The translations under genes and the position numbers were made by a program. Under the pieces are notes generated by a model that saw only the letters and a program-made list of their open reading frames with translations, was not told where the DNA came from and searched no databases. This document shows, piece by piece, positions 29,704 to 39,300 of a stretch of 64,000 nt of DNA; the first letter of the stretch is position 1; every line of letters starts with the position of its first letter. This stretch comes from Hirschia baltica ATCC 49814 (GTDB lineage: Bacteria > Pseudomonadota > Alphaproteobacteria > Caulobacterales > Hyphomonadaceae). The DNA lies in NCBI RefSeq assembly GCF_000023785.1, contig NC_012982.1, forward strand, positions 496,001-560,000. The letters run 5' to 3'.

Positions 29704-30479
29704 TGATGGAAGATGATCACAAGCTTGCTATTCGTGTGCGTAATCTGACCAATCAGTTTGGCACTAAAGTGGTGCATAAAGATCTAGACCTTGATGTGCG
29801 TGATGGTGAAATCATGGGTGTGATAGGACCTTCAGGTACAGGGAAGTCTGTGTTGTTGCGTTCGATAGTTGGACTTATTCAACCTAAGAAAGCGGATATC
29901 GAAGTTTACGGGCAAGACCTTACATCGCTTGATCGAGAAGAGCGGCGAGTGATTGAACAAAAATGGGGTGTTATGTTTCAGGATGGAGCATTGTTTTCAA
30001 CGCTTAGCGTCCAAGAAAATATTATGGCACCCATGCGCGAACACCTAGATATGCCTATTGCATTGATGCAAGAATTGGCATGTATGAAAGTACAAATGGT
30101 TGGTTTGGAAGGGGATGCAGCTCCTAAACGTCCTTCTGATCTGTCTGGTGGAATGCGCAAACGTGCTGCTTTGGCGCGTGCTATGGCGCTTGATCCAAAA
30201 TTGTTATTCCTAGATGAGCCAACTGCTGGACTGGATCCAATTGGTGCGGGAAATTTTGATCTGTTATTGCGCTCTTTGTGTGATGCGTTGGGGCTTACTG
30301 TATTTTTAGTGACGCATGATTTGGATTCGTTACATGCTGTTTGTGATCGGATAGCAGTTTTAAACGATGGCAAAGTGTTGGCTGTTGGGACGATGGATGA
30401 AGTTCGAGCAAACCCTCATCCTTGGATACAAGAATACTTTTCCGGGCCGCGTGGACGCGCAGCTCTGGGTAATAGTTAG
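29703..30479 (+). CDS. mlaF: Mla-type ABC ATPase
   Basis: ATP-binding subunit of the Mla-type transporter, 258 residues. Walker A GPSGTGKS (42-49), the Q-loop in WGVMFQDGALFS, signature LSGGMRKRAALARAM, Walker B LLFLDEPTAGLD and a switch His in VTHDLDSL are all intact. It starts in the stop codon of the permease gene and is followed 14 bases later by the MCE gene. Confidence 0.95.
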   Translation: MMEDDHKLAIRVRNLTNQFGTKVVHKDLDLDVRDGEIMGVIGPSGTGKSVLLRSIVGLIQPKKADIEVYGQDLTSLDREERRVIEQKWGVMFQDGALFSTLSVQENIMAPMREHLDMPIALMQELACMKVQMVGLEGDAAPKRPSDLSGGMRKRAALARAMALDPKLLFLDEPTAGLDPIGAGNFDLLLRSLCDALGLTVFLVTHDLDSLHAVCDRIAVLNDGKVLAVGTMDEVRANPHPWIQEYFSGPRGRAALGNS

Positions 30480-30493
30480 AAAGGGCGGTTCAA

Positions 30494-31438
30494 ATGGAAA
30501 CGCGCGCAAATTACGGACTGATCGGGGCTTTCGTTCTTATGGCGATGGTGGCTTTTGTGCTGTTCGCAGTTTGGATATCCAAGGTTCAATTCTCCAAAGA
30601 ATTTTCAGTCTTTGACGTCGTGTTCGAAGGGGCTGTTAATGGGTTGTCTGAAGGTGGAGAGGTTCGCTTTAACGGTATCAAAGTTGGAGAGGTCACTGAT
30701 CTAGGGCTTGATGCACAAGACCCAAATAATGTGATTGCGAGAATTCGCGTTGATGCAAACACGCCGGTTAAGTCAGATTCTCGTGCTGAATTAGGGCTGC
30801 TCGGTATTACAGGCATGACATTTATTCAGATCAAAGCAGGTAGCCCTGATGAACCGCTATTGAACAAAGGCATTCGTCCCTATCCGCCGCGTATTAAAAC
30901 GGACAAGACGCAATTGGATAAAATCTTTTCAGGCGGAGAGGGGCTCATTGAATCGAGTACGGATGCACTGGATCGCGTGAGCCGAATGTTTAGAGATGAA
31001 AATGTGACCCGCATCTCTAATATTCTAGCAAATATCGAAGATTTGACAGATGTGGCGAATGGTCAGAATGGAATTGCTGCCGACGCTCAGCGCGCTATTC
31101 AAGCGCTGGAGGGGGCTGGTATAGCCATGAATGATGCTGCTGTGGCTGTGGATGCTGCGAGTGTCCAATTTGATGCGAATGTGGCGTTGATGACGAAAGA
31201 TACAATGCTTTTGCTTAAAGACATGCAGAATGTTGTTAAAAGTGCAGATCATGCAGTCGGCTCAGTTGAGGGGGTTGTTATGGACGAACTTGCACCGAGC
31301 GCAGAAGAAGTTATGAGCGAATTATCGACGACGTTACAGGATGTGCAATTGTTAGTGCAGAGACTGGACGGTGTTGTTGCTGAACTTGAACGCGATCCAC
31401 GAGAATTTGTGCTTGGCGATGTCAAACCATATGAGTAA
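30494..31438 (+). CDS. mlaD: MlaD/MCE-domain substrate-binding protein
   Basis: Inner-membrane-anchored periplasmic lipid-binding subunit. One membrane helix at about 9-29, then an MCE domain at about 38-118 (FEGAVNGLSEGGEVRFNGIKVGEVTDL...GLLGITGMTFIQI). A long helical C-terminal region (about 130-310) probably contributes to a tunnel or coiled coil. 314 residues, longer than E. coli MlaD and closer to PqiB/Mce-type lengths common in alphaproteobacteria. Confidence 0.92.
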   Translation: METRANYGLIGAFVLMAMVAFVLFAVWISKVQFSKEFSVFDVVFEGAVNGLSEGGEVRFNGIKVGEVTDLGLDAQDPNNVIARIRVDANTPVKSDSRAELGLLGITGMTFIQIKAGSPDEPLLNKGIRPYPPRIKTDKTQLDKIFSGGEGLIESSTDALDRVSRMFRDENVTRISNILANIEDLTDVANGQNGIAADAQRAIQALEGAGIAMNDAAVAVDAASVQFDANVALMTKDTMLLLKDMQNVVKSADHAVGSVEGVVMDELAPSAEEVMSELSTTLQDVQLLVQRLDGVVAELERDPREFVLGDVKPYE

Positions 31439-31455
31439 TGGGAAATAGATAGAAA

Positions 31456-32223
31456 ATGTTTATTCGTTTGAAAAAGCAAATGTATGTGCTTCCTCTTATT
31501 CTTGTTGGAATGGGACTGGGCGGGTGTGTATCTGTACTGCCAGAGCCTAAACAGCCTGATGCTTTGGTACGGTTGCCAACATCTGGGATGCGCGGTGCCA
31601 GCTCTCCATTGAACACGAATATTGTTGTTCATATTCCTGATGCCATGGGGGCAATTTCTGGTGCTGAAATCGCTGCGTCTGATAACCAACGTATTCAATA
31701 TATCAATGATGTGCGTTGGGCAGACTCGCCAGCCCGATTGTTCCAAGCTGCTGTCGTGGATGCACTAACTGTCTCCGAAGGCGATGGGTTAGCCGTGCCA
31801 GTGCAGGTTGGTGCGCGTGGTGAATATGATCTTAGACTGAGCATATTGGACCTGACAGTAGATAATGAAAAAGAAGAAGCTGTTTGTAAGGTACGTGTGG
31901 TGCTGACTCGTTCTGGTGATAAGAGCATTATTGCTTCGGATGTTTTGCAAGCTGTTGAGTTGCTAGAGAATAAAAAATCTGTAGATCGCGCTGAGGCATT
32001 GGCGCGTGCGATTAGCAATGCAGCGGAAATTACCGCTGATTTTGTGGCAACACATGCACAGCCATATGATCTTGATGCTGAACGTCGTGCTAAACGTCTT
32101 GAAAAACGCGCTGAACGTAGAAAGCAACAGGATGAAGATGCGGCCAAAGACGAATTAGAAAATGAGTTGGAGCCAGAAGAGATTATTCCAGAATTTCCAC
32201 CTGAAATTCAATTAAACACCTGA
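31456..32223 (+). CDS. ABC-transport auxiliary lipoprotein (PqiC-like)
   Basis: Lipoprotein with lipobox LGGC (Cys24), followed by an ABC_trans_aux-type domain (VVHIPDAMGAISGAEIAASDNQRIQYINDVRWADSPARLFQAAVVDAL). This family forms an outer-membrane partner of MCE transporters. The C-terminus (about 205-255) is a very acidic, Lys/Glu-rich extension. It closes the Mla-like operon and is followed by a terminator. No MlaC or MlaA homologue is seen in the operon. Confidence 0.88.
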   Translation: MFIRLKKQMYVLPLILVGMGLGGCVSVLPEPKQPDALVRLPTSGMRGASSPLNTNIVVHIPDAMGAISGAEIAASDNQRIQYINDVRWADSPARLFQAAVVDALTVSEGDGLAVPVQVGARGEYDLRLSILDLTVDNEKEEAVCKVRVVLTRSGDKSIIASDVLQAVELLENKKSVDRAEALARAISNAAEITADFVATHAQPYDLDAERRAKRLEKRAERRKQQDEDAAKDELENELEPEEIIPEFPPEIQLNT

Positions 32224-32246
32224 TTTCATATTATAAATAATTTATA

Positions 32247-32282
32247 AAACCGTCTAAACATTCTTTGTTTAGGCGGTTTTTT
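32247..32282 (+). terminator. terminator of the mla-type operon
   Basis: 14-bp stem (32247-32260 with 32266-32279, one G-U pair), loop TTCTT, T-run. Confidence 0.9.
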
Positions 32283-32427
32283 ATTGCGACTGGTTCTTTG
32301 TCCACTGCCAAGCGGCACTCGTGATTCTTTTCTAAAGAATAAATAATGGAATCTCTACTGTCAGTTTTGTGTCAGCAGGGCATGTATCAAACTTGCATCG
32401 TTTAATTGATATGCAAGGGGTTTAATC

Positions 32428-32802
32428 ATGATTGGCTATACAACTGTTGGCACAAATGATTTTGAAAGCGCAACTAAATTTTATGATGCATTTTTTGCAG
32501 AACTTGGCGCAAAACGTACAATGGAAACCGATGGATATGTTGTGTGGGGCACAAGCCCTGAAGCGACAGCTTTTTCTGTTGTAAAGCCGCATGATGGCAA
32601 AGCGGCGACTGTCGGAAACGGCGTTATGATTGCCTTGGCGGTAGAAAAGCCAGATCAGGTTAAGGCTCTTTATGAGAAAGCCATCGAACTCGGTGGGAGT
32701 TGTGAAGGAAAACCGGGCCCACGTGGCGGTGGGTTTTACGCCGCTTATTTCCGTGATCTTGATGGCAATAAATTGAATGCTTTTTGTATCGTAGCAGAAT
32801 AG
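32428..32802 (+). CDS. VOC/glyoxalase-family protein
   Basis: 124 residues with the VOC fold pattern: MIGYTTVGTNDFESATKFYDAFFAELGA at the start and GGGFYAAYFRDLDGNKLNAFC at the end. Such proteins include glyoxalase-like enzymes and resistance proteins. The metal-ligand set is incomplete by eye and the substrate is unknown. AAGGGG lies before the ATG. Confidence 0.88.
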   Translation: MIGYTTVGTNDFESATKFYDAFFAELGAKRTMETDGYVVWGTSPEATAFSVVKPHDGKAATVGNGVMIALAVEKPDQVKALYEKAIELGGSCEGKPGPRGGGFYAAYFRDLDGNKLNAFCIVAE

Positions 32803-32820
32803 AAACCTGCTTATAAAAAA

Positions 32821-32857
32821 ATCCCGCTAGAATTCTATATTCTAGCGGGATTTCATT
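32821..32857 (-). terminator. terminator for the coiled-coil protein gene
   Basis: Perfect 13-bp stem (32821-32833 with 32839-32851). On the minus strand it is followed by a T-run, so it best serves the gene at 32868-34808, but it may also stop transcription of the VOC gene. Confidence 0.85.
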
Positions 32858-32867
32858 GTTTTCTAAG

Positions 32868-34808
32868 TTATTTTGTTAGTGCGGCATCCAGTAGCAAATA
32901 GGCTGCTAGTCTCGGGTCTGCATCTTCACGTGAGCGTTCAGCACTTTCCAAAAATTTCATTGCTTCGTTTTCTTCGAGTGCGAGATAGCTCTCAGCTGCA
33001 ATACGCAAGTCTTCGTCTTGGGTAAGTAGACGTTGTATTTGTGTAAGCTCACCCGGGGCTGCTTGCTTGGTTGCCCGACGACGCTGGCGTTCACCTCTTG
33101 CAGTTGCTGCTGCAATACGACGTAGGTCAGAAGAACGAATTGCGCGTTTTAGTCGAATGCCTGAACGGTCCAATTGTTCAACGAAAGCTAGCGCAGTTTG
33201 GTGATGCTCTTCTTCGTTGCCTTCTGTCCCTATGCTTGAAAGCAGGTCACGCCAAGACATGCTGGACTGGGCGTCTTGTTGTGTTGTTTTTGAGCGTCTT
33301 TTTTCTTGCTCAAGAGTATGAGCTTCGTGAGCTGCTGCAGCTGTCGCACTAGAAGGTTCTGCTGTTGCTGTTGGTTTGGCGCCGCCACGTTGGTAATCTG
33401 GTGTTGAAGAAGTGTTGTCTAAGTCTTCAATTTCTAGAGGATCAAAGGGTGAAAAGTCTGGTTCTTGTGTGTGTTTTGGTTCAACTCTCGTTGGTGTAAC
33501 TGTCTCTTCAGTGCGAGAAGGGCGCGGGGCCGGTTTTGACACACGTGGAGCCGGTGCTTCATAAGGTGTTTCTACTCTACGAGCATTTGAGACAGTGTCG
33601 TCGAGACCATCATTTAACAGTTGAGATGCGCGTTCGATACGAGACCTAGCGCGATCAAGTCCAGCTTCTGCTGCTTGTGTTGCGCGCGTAGCAGCTGTGT
33701 ACATGTGCTCGCCCATACGGTCCATGCGTTTTTCAGTCTCTTCAACATGGCTGTTGGTTGTTTCCATAGCCTGTTTTACAAGACCTTCAGCACGTGCTGC
33801 TGTTTCGATCAGGCGTTTCATTGCTTCTTCGGCTTCACTATTTGTTTTTGAAGCTTGTTGAGCAACTTGTTCGGATGAAATCCGTGCACCATCTAGGGCA
33901 TTATCCATGGCCTGACGAATTGCTGCGGCTGTTGCCTTGGAAGCTTCAACGGCCATGTCGCCGGCTTTCAGTGCATTATCAACTGTGCGCGATGAACCAA
34001 GTAGGTTTTCATTGATAGACATAAGTGACTGCACCAATTGCTGCGCACGTTTGCGGCTTTCGGCTGTCATATGATCAAGGTTTGCGGCAGAGGCAGCGAG
34101 ATTTTTACCGGTCACTTCAATAGTGTTGAGGCGGTCGTCTAATTGTTTACCGGCTTTTTGAACTTCGTTTTGAGCCATCGTGGCTGCACGCGTCATTTTT
34201 TCAGCATGCATCGGGATGGCTTCTGATAATGAAGCCGCCTGAGAACGAATAGAATTAGACAGGCTGGACAATTCATCACGTTCAGCTGCAAGTTTGAATT
34301 TGAGCGCTTCAGTATCAGCGCGCACAATCTCAGCAGCTTTTATTGCAGCATTTGAGCTTTCTTCCATATCCTGACGGATGACTTGAACGCGGGCTTCAGT
34401 CTCGTTAAGTGTATCGTAGATTTCATCAGAACGCTGAGCTATTACAGATCCAAGTGTATCCACTTCGCCGGACAAAGCGGAAGCTGGTGAAAGCAATTCT
34501 TGAGTTGCAGCAAGTACGAGTTCATTTGCTCTTGCGGAGCGTGTTGATTCCCGTGCCATGAATCCAGACATGATTAAAGCCAGGCCGGGCCCTGCGGCCA
34601 TAGCGACAGCACCTGCTAGTTCCGCAGGAGGCATTTCCTGAAGGGCTGCAACACCATATTTGCCGATTGAATAGGCTGCTGCTCCGCCCCACCATGTGAA
34701 GGCAAGAGCGGTCGTGCCCCAAGGCATCCAGCTACCGGCTTTACGGGCTTGGCTTAACCTTATTTCGAGGTCTTTTTTGCTTTGAATAGGTTTGGCTACT
34801 TTGTTCAT
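32868..34808 (-). CDS. membrane-anchored coiled-coil protein, possibly TipN-like polarity factor
   Basis: 646 residues from the ATG at 34808. Two N-terminal membrane helices (about 29-49 and 62-84) are followed by a long Ala/Glu/Arg-rich coiled coil (about 85-410), a Pro-rich acidic linker (about 415-500) and a C-terminal helical domain of about 140 residues. This layout resembles TipN, the Caulobacter birth-scar/pole marker (two membrane helices plus a large coiled coil), but I cannot confirm homology. Clustering with an HPt protein and a CtrA-boxed gene agrees with a polarity or cell-cycle role. Terminator directly downstream. Confidence 0.85.
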   Translation of the reverse strand: MNKVAKPIQSKKDLEIRLSQARKAGSWMPWGTTALAFTWWGGAAAYSIGKYGVAALQEMPPAELAGAVAMAAGPGLALIMSGFMARESTRSARANELVLAATQELLSPASALSGEVDTLGSVIAQRSDEIYDTLNETEARVQVIRQDMEESSNAAIKAAEIVRADTEALKFKLAAERDELSSLSNSIRSQAASLSEAIPMHAEKMTRAATMAQNEVQKAGKQLDDRLNTIEVTGKNLAASAANLDHMTAESRKRAQQLVQSLMSINENLLGSSRTVDNALKAGDMAVEASKATAAAIRQAMDNALDGARISSEQVAQQASKTNSEAEEAMKRLIETAARAEGLVKQAMETTNSHVEETEKRMDRMGEHMYTAATRATQAAEAGLDRARSRIERASQLLNDGLDDTVSNARRVETPYEAPAPRVSKPAPRPSRTEETVTPTRVEPKHTQEPDFSPFDPLEIEDLDNTSSTPDYQRGGAKPTATAEPSSATAAAAHEAHTLEQEKRRSKTTQQDAQSSMSWRDLLSSIGTEGNEEEHHQTALAFVEQLDRSGIRLKRAIRSSDLRRIAAATARGERQRRRATKQAAPGELTQIQRLLTQDEDLRIAAESYLALEENEAMKFLESAERSREDADPRLAAYLLLDAALTK

Positions 34809-34981
34809 GACATACAACTATACAGATGACTCTGTCTTTATACAGTCAAGATCTGGGCCATTACATGTCAAATTAGCCAGTTAAGCGAATTTTTCGAAAA
34901 TATACCCATGTAAAACCTGAGTATTCTTATAATCGAACACAAATACTCGTGCTCAGAATGCCTTGATGACGGTGTGATTAA

Positions 34982-35119
34982 TTAAAACAGACGTTGGGCG
35001 CTTGCAGACGCTTGTGGTTTATTCGAGTCGTCTTGTTTCTCTGGAGTAACGTCTAAACCAGCCCAAGACATCAATAAAACAAGCAAAGAATCGCGAACGA
35101 GAATTAAAAGACCCAGCAT
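34982..35119 (-). CDS. tiny single-pass membrane protein
   Basis: 45 residues from the ATG at 35117-35119, preceded by a strong GTGGAGGC Shine-Dalgarno with 5-base spacing. Residues 1-20 (MLGLLILVRDSLLVLLMSWAG) form one hydrophobic helix with an Arg-Asp pair in the middle, and the rest is a polar, Ser/Gln-rich tail. No family recognised. It is upstream of and co-directional with the TipN-like gene, 173 bases away. The strong ribosome site is the main evidence that it is real. Confidence 0.55.
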   Translation of the reverse strand: MLGLLILVRDSLLVLLMSWAGLDVTPEKQDDSNKPQASASAQRLF

Positions 35120-35488
35120 AATTGCCTCCACAGTTTGTCGGGACAATGATGTCAAAAAAGTCAAAAATCAAGTTAAACTTCATTCTAAAGTCGAAAAACG
35201 AATATTTGACAGTGGTTCAAGGCTGGTTGGAGCATAGAAGAGGGGAGATCTGTATTTACAGGATGTCTTTGGGGAGGAATTGTAATGTTAGATCTGTGAC
35301 TGTTTATATTTGGGACAATCAACACCGGAATTGTATCATTTCGGAACGAGCTGAACCGTTATGCCAATTGGAGGTTTTTGGATTTTTTGTCAGGCAGACT
35401 AACCATTAAGGCATCTTTATTCTCTTGCTGCTCATATAATGCTTAGCAAATTTAATGTGCGACGTTCTATAGGACCAATAGGCGAGAA
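35120..35488. other. 369 bases without a supported gene
   Basis: Contains the ribosome site and promoter side of the tiny membrane protein gene on one strand and the upstream region of the HPt gene on the other. A near-CtrA pattern, TTAA-N7-TTAT, lies at 35406-35420. A 95-codon open frame on the plus strand here overlaps the opposite ribosome site and looks random. Confidence 0.5.
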
Positions 35489-35860
35489 ATGATGAGTAAA
35501 ATAATCGATTTGGACCACCTTAACGCCATGACTGGCGGTGACGTAGAGCTTGCGCGAGAGGTTTTAGGTATTTTTAAACATCAAAGTGACATTTGGGGGC
35601 GACTGCTTGATGTTAACGCGCCGTGCGAGCAATGGGCTGATGCTGCGCACTCAATTAAAGGGTCGGCGCGCAGTATTGGTGCAATGGAGCTAGGAGAAGC
35701 ATGCCATGCGGCAGAAATACGTGGTCGTGAAGGAAATGTTTCCGCTGCAGAAGCGGGTGTGTTGATCAGCGCAATCAAAGATAAAATGACCGAAGCCACC
35801 GAAGCATTAGCAAAGGTTGAGCATCAATTGTCGATGTCAGAATCCTTTAAGGCATCGTAA
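35489..35860 (+). CDS. HPt-domain phosphotransfer protein
   Basis: 123 residues consisting of one histidine-phosphotransfer domain. The phospho-acceptor His lies in AAHSIKGSARSIGAMELGEACHAAE, the classic HxxKGxxxxxG motif. It would shuttle phosphate between a hybrid kinase and a response regulator, neither of which is in the window. Its last 37 bases overlap the convergent chorismate mutase gene. A second ATG at 35492 is equally possible as start. Confidence 0.9.
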   Translation: MMSKIIDLDHLNAMTGGDVELAREVLGIFKHQSDIWGRLLDVNAPCEQWADAAHSIKGSARSIGAMELGEACHAAEIRGREGNVSAAEAGVLISAIKDKMTEATEALAKVEHQLSMSESFKAS

Positions 35861-36222
35861 GAGCTATATTCATACGCGATGGAGCGCTCTATCAATAACC
35901 GCCAGACAGGGTCTGCAATCTCTGCTGGTAGATTGTGTTCCTTGGAATGAGCTAACACTTTTGCAACGACATCTTCAATGCGCGGCACATCGCGAACCAT
36001 TTCTCTATCTGGTTTAATGCGCGAAGCAGCTTTTATATAAGTTGTACGTTCAGCGAGTATCTCCACAAGGAGGCGGTCTATTCGATCTATCTCGTATCGA
36101 ACATCCGTCATGCTTTCGCATTCAGGGCCTGTTTTCTTGCGAGGGTCGGAATTATAGGTCTCACCCGTGATGTGATTTGTGTCAGAGCCATCTGAGGCGC
36201 TTTGGGAGGTGGACTTACTCAA
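35824..36222 (-). CDS. chorismate mutase (AroQ fold), first copy
   Basis: 132 residues. After about 38 polar N-terminal residues comes a single AroQ domain (VRYEIDRIDRLLVEILAERTTYIKAASRIKPDREMVRDVPRIEDVV...). It converts chorismate to prephenate; PchB-type isochorismate pyruvate lyase is a related alternative. The key Arg and Lys of the helical bundle are present. It overlaps the HPt gene tail to tail by 37 bases. A second AroQ gene lies at 50576-50875. Confidence 0.88.
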   Translation of the reverse strand: MSKSTSQSASDGSDTNHITGETYNSDPRKKTGPECESMTDVRYEIDRIDRLLVEILAERTTYIKAASRIKPDREMVRDVPRIEDVVAKVLAHSKEHNLPAEIADPVWRLLIERSIAYEYSSYDALKDSDIDN

Positions 36223-36298
36223 TTCTTATCTCGCTCATTTTATGAAGGAATGATGAGGAAGGGGTATGCTGAACTTACCGTTATGACAAGAAGTCAAA

Positions 36299-36332
36299 GA
36301 AAACAGGCGACATTTTCACGCGGCCTGTTTTC
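36299..36332 (-). terminator. terminator for the large SH3 protein gene
   Basis: Perfect 10-bp stem GAAAACAGGC (36299-36308) with GCCTGTTTTC (36323-36332). The minus-strand 3' side is T-rich. Confidence 0.7.
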
Positions 36333-36362
36333 AATATGTTTATGTTTAAATTCTGGTGTCTT

Positions 36363-39300
36363 CTACCAGAGATTTGAACCACCCTGTAGGAAATCCATTT
36401 GTGCTGTTGAGCGAATGTCATAGCCAGTATTTGGCTGAACGTCCGCTGTCCACAAACCGTTTGGTTGCAAGCAAGCCTTTAAAATACCCGTTTCGCTGCC
36501 TGTTGCATAAGTCGCTGTTTGACAGTCTGGGGCAGGAGGTTGATATTCATCACCTGAAACGTCACTTGCAGAATTGACAGTTCCGCCTAAAGCTGTGGCT
36601 GCATTAAAGCCATCATAGCGCATTGATGCGTCGGTTTCATACGCTGAAATTGTCGACGTGTAATCTGTGCGCACATATCCATATCCAACACCGTTTTCAC
36701 CAAGTAATGTCCAGCTTTCGCCGGTTGGTGTTGTTGATACAGAAACAGCTTCTAAAACTTCGCCGCGCATAACTGTGTCAGCATTTGGTACAATTGTACC
36801 ACCAGGAGCATTCATTAAACGAACTTGTTTTTCAAGTTTAACAAGGCTTGTTGTCAGAGCGATTGGCGTCGCTGTTTGAGCGGATGTTTCAGAGTTAGCT
36901 GTTTTTCCATCAAAGGATAATTGGCCAGTTTGGCCATCGGGTGAAGAAATGCTCACAGCTTTGATCGTGTTTGTCTGACTGAACAGCGTGCCGATACGTT
37001 GGCTTGCAGAGCCTCGACCATGACGGGCATCGCGGCGCAATGTTTCAGGTTCAAATAAAATAGCTTCAGCTTCTTCGGATAGAGCGGAACGCGAAGTGTC
37101 ATTTGAACTAGAATATGCGAGCTCATTTGAAGCGAGAGGCGCGCTCGTGATCATTGAAGGCGTTGGTGTGTTAACAAAAGAGAGACCAGATGTGGCACCT
37201 TCTTTTGTCATCCAATCACCGTCTGGTGTCATGCAAGCAGCATGGCTTGAGCCTGTGCCGCCGACAGATATTGTATAGTCACGACAAGGTGTGCTGACAT
37301 CAATACGTTCTACAACGCTTTGTGATACGGTCGTTGTAAATGGGCTGACTGTTTGAGTTTGCGTGTCTGACAGGCTGACAAGGTCGAGAGAGGGGACATA
37401 TCCAATCGCGATCCCGTTTTGACCAACCATAGACCATTGCTCACCAGATGAATCCGTGACGGATCCCATGCGCTCAAGCGTAGTGCTGAGTGGTAGGTTT
37501 TTCAGTACAGTTTGATCATATTGGCGTGGAGCGGCATGTAATTTTGTTGGTGTTGTAACGCGCACCCAGTCATCTTTGAGCAGCATGTAGCGCGGTAACG
37601 GCTCGATATTATCAGCTCGCGATACAAAAGTTGGACGAACTTCATTCTGAGTAGATAGGAAGTGAAGATCTACGCGTGTTCCATTTTGTGTGATGATTGA
37701 ATTGACTTCACCATCTGGAGTCGTTTTGGCGGCGTGACGTACATTGTATGCAAATTGCTTTTGTTCTTTAGCAGCCAGATATGATCCGTTTGCAAACAAT
37801 GCATCAATAATGGTTTGAGGCATGCTGCCAGCGCGCATGACGCCATCATATACACGCTCTCCAACACTAACACTTACCGGAGCTATCGCTTTTGCTGTGT
37901 TTGGGCGCAGGATTTTAGATAGAAGTGGCTGCTTCGTTTTTGCTGTTGAAGTGGAATTTCCGAACAATTTAGGTTTCGCAGGTTTGGGTGCGATTGTCGG
38001 AGCTGTCACTTTTGCAGAGGTGGTGGGCTGCGTTACTTCAGGTGGTGTTGTTTTGGCTGCTGGCGGCGCAATGATCGGCGCGGCAGGTTTTGAAAGCGTC
38101 AAGCTTGGAGCTTTTTCAGACACTTTAGGCTTTGTAATTTCAGCAGATTTTAGATCTGGAGACGAAAGTGTTGTTGAGTTTGGCGATAGCGTGCGAGAAT
38201 CCGTAGGTGTTGTTGTTTCGCTCTCTTTAGGGATTGAAGCAAATAATTCACTGGATGGTTCGCTAATTGCGGTGTCAGAATTTTCTGTTCCGCTTGCTGT
38301 TAGGTCTGAGAATACACGCTGGTCGTTGAGCGGTGCATCGGCAGATGTTGAACTGGAAGCTGTTGTTGCCGCATCTGTTGTCGTCGTATCACGTGCAGTG
38401 ATATTTGGCTGGCTTGGCGCAGTGTTATTTCCAGCATCAGCGATTTGAACACTATCATCATCGCCTTTGGGCAGCATGAAGTATACAGCAGCACATATAG
38501 CTGAAATTGATGCAGCACCCGCTAGATATAGGGCGATGCGGCGTCCGCTGCCATCAGAATCATCCTGTGATGGAACATAATATCCATCATTGTCATCTAC
38601 ACCTGGCTCGTAAACTTGCTCGTCAGAATCGTAATACGTCGCTGCAGTTTGGCGGGGTGTTACGATTGGGCCTGAGTTTTTTGGTTTTGCCAGACGGGTG
38701 TTGAACGGTGAATTTTTCGTGGTTGAATGCGCTGCGCCGGCACCTGCGGAAAGTGACACTGCCAAGCGCTCTTCTTCAGTGAGACCATCATCTGCTTGGG
38801 TGTCAGTTTGGCTGGATTTGCCCTGACTTGGCGGGAAGGCAATAACCTGACCAGATCCGTTTTTGTCTTCTGATGGCGAGTTTTGACTCGATTTAGTGTC
38901 GAGTTCGTCGCTATCTAGTCGTGCATCCGGCACGACTAATTCATCACTTTCTGTGTCAACACTGGTGTCATTGTCTCGAAACTCTTCCTGATCCAATTTG
39001 TGGGCTGTGTTTCCAGAGCCGCGTCCACTGACTGGCAGGACGGGTGGCATTTTGCCGAGTTCGGAAGCGTCAGAAACGAGTTCAGCTTCTTCCAAATCTG
39101 GAATTTCTATATCAGTAGTTTCTAAAGTTGGGGTTTCTAAATCATTAACGTCAATGTCAGGAATATTTAGACTTTCGCTTTCTTCCAGTGCAATCAGTTC
39201 GTCTTCTGGAGGTGGCGGAGGAGTACCTAAAGTGAATTTTTCTGTGTCATCTTCATTCTCAAGACTGTATTCGTTTTCTTGATCAAAGGACAAAGATTCA

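Noticed and set aside
35122-35409. 95-codon open frame on the plus strand
   Set aside because: No ribosome site, no family pattern, and it overlaps the strong ribosome site of the small membrane protein gene on the other strand.
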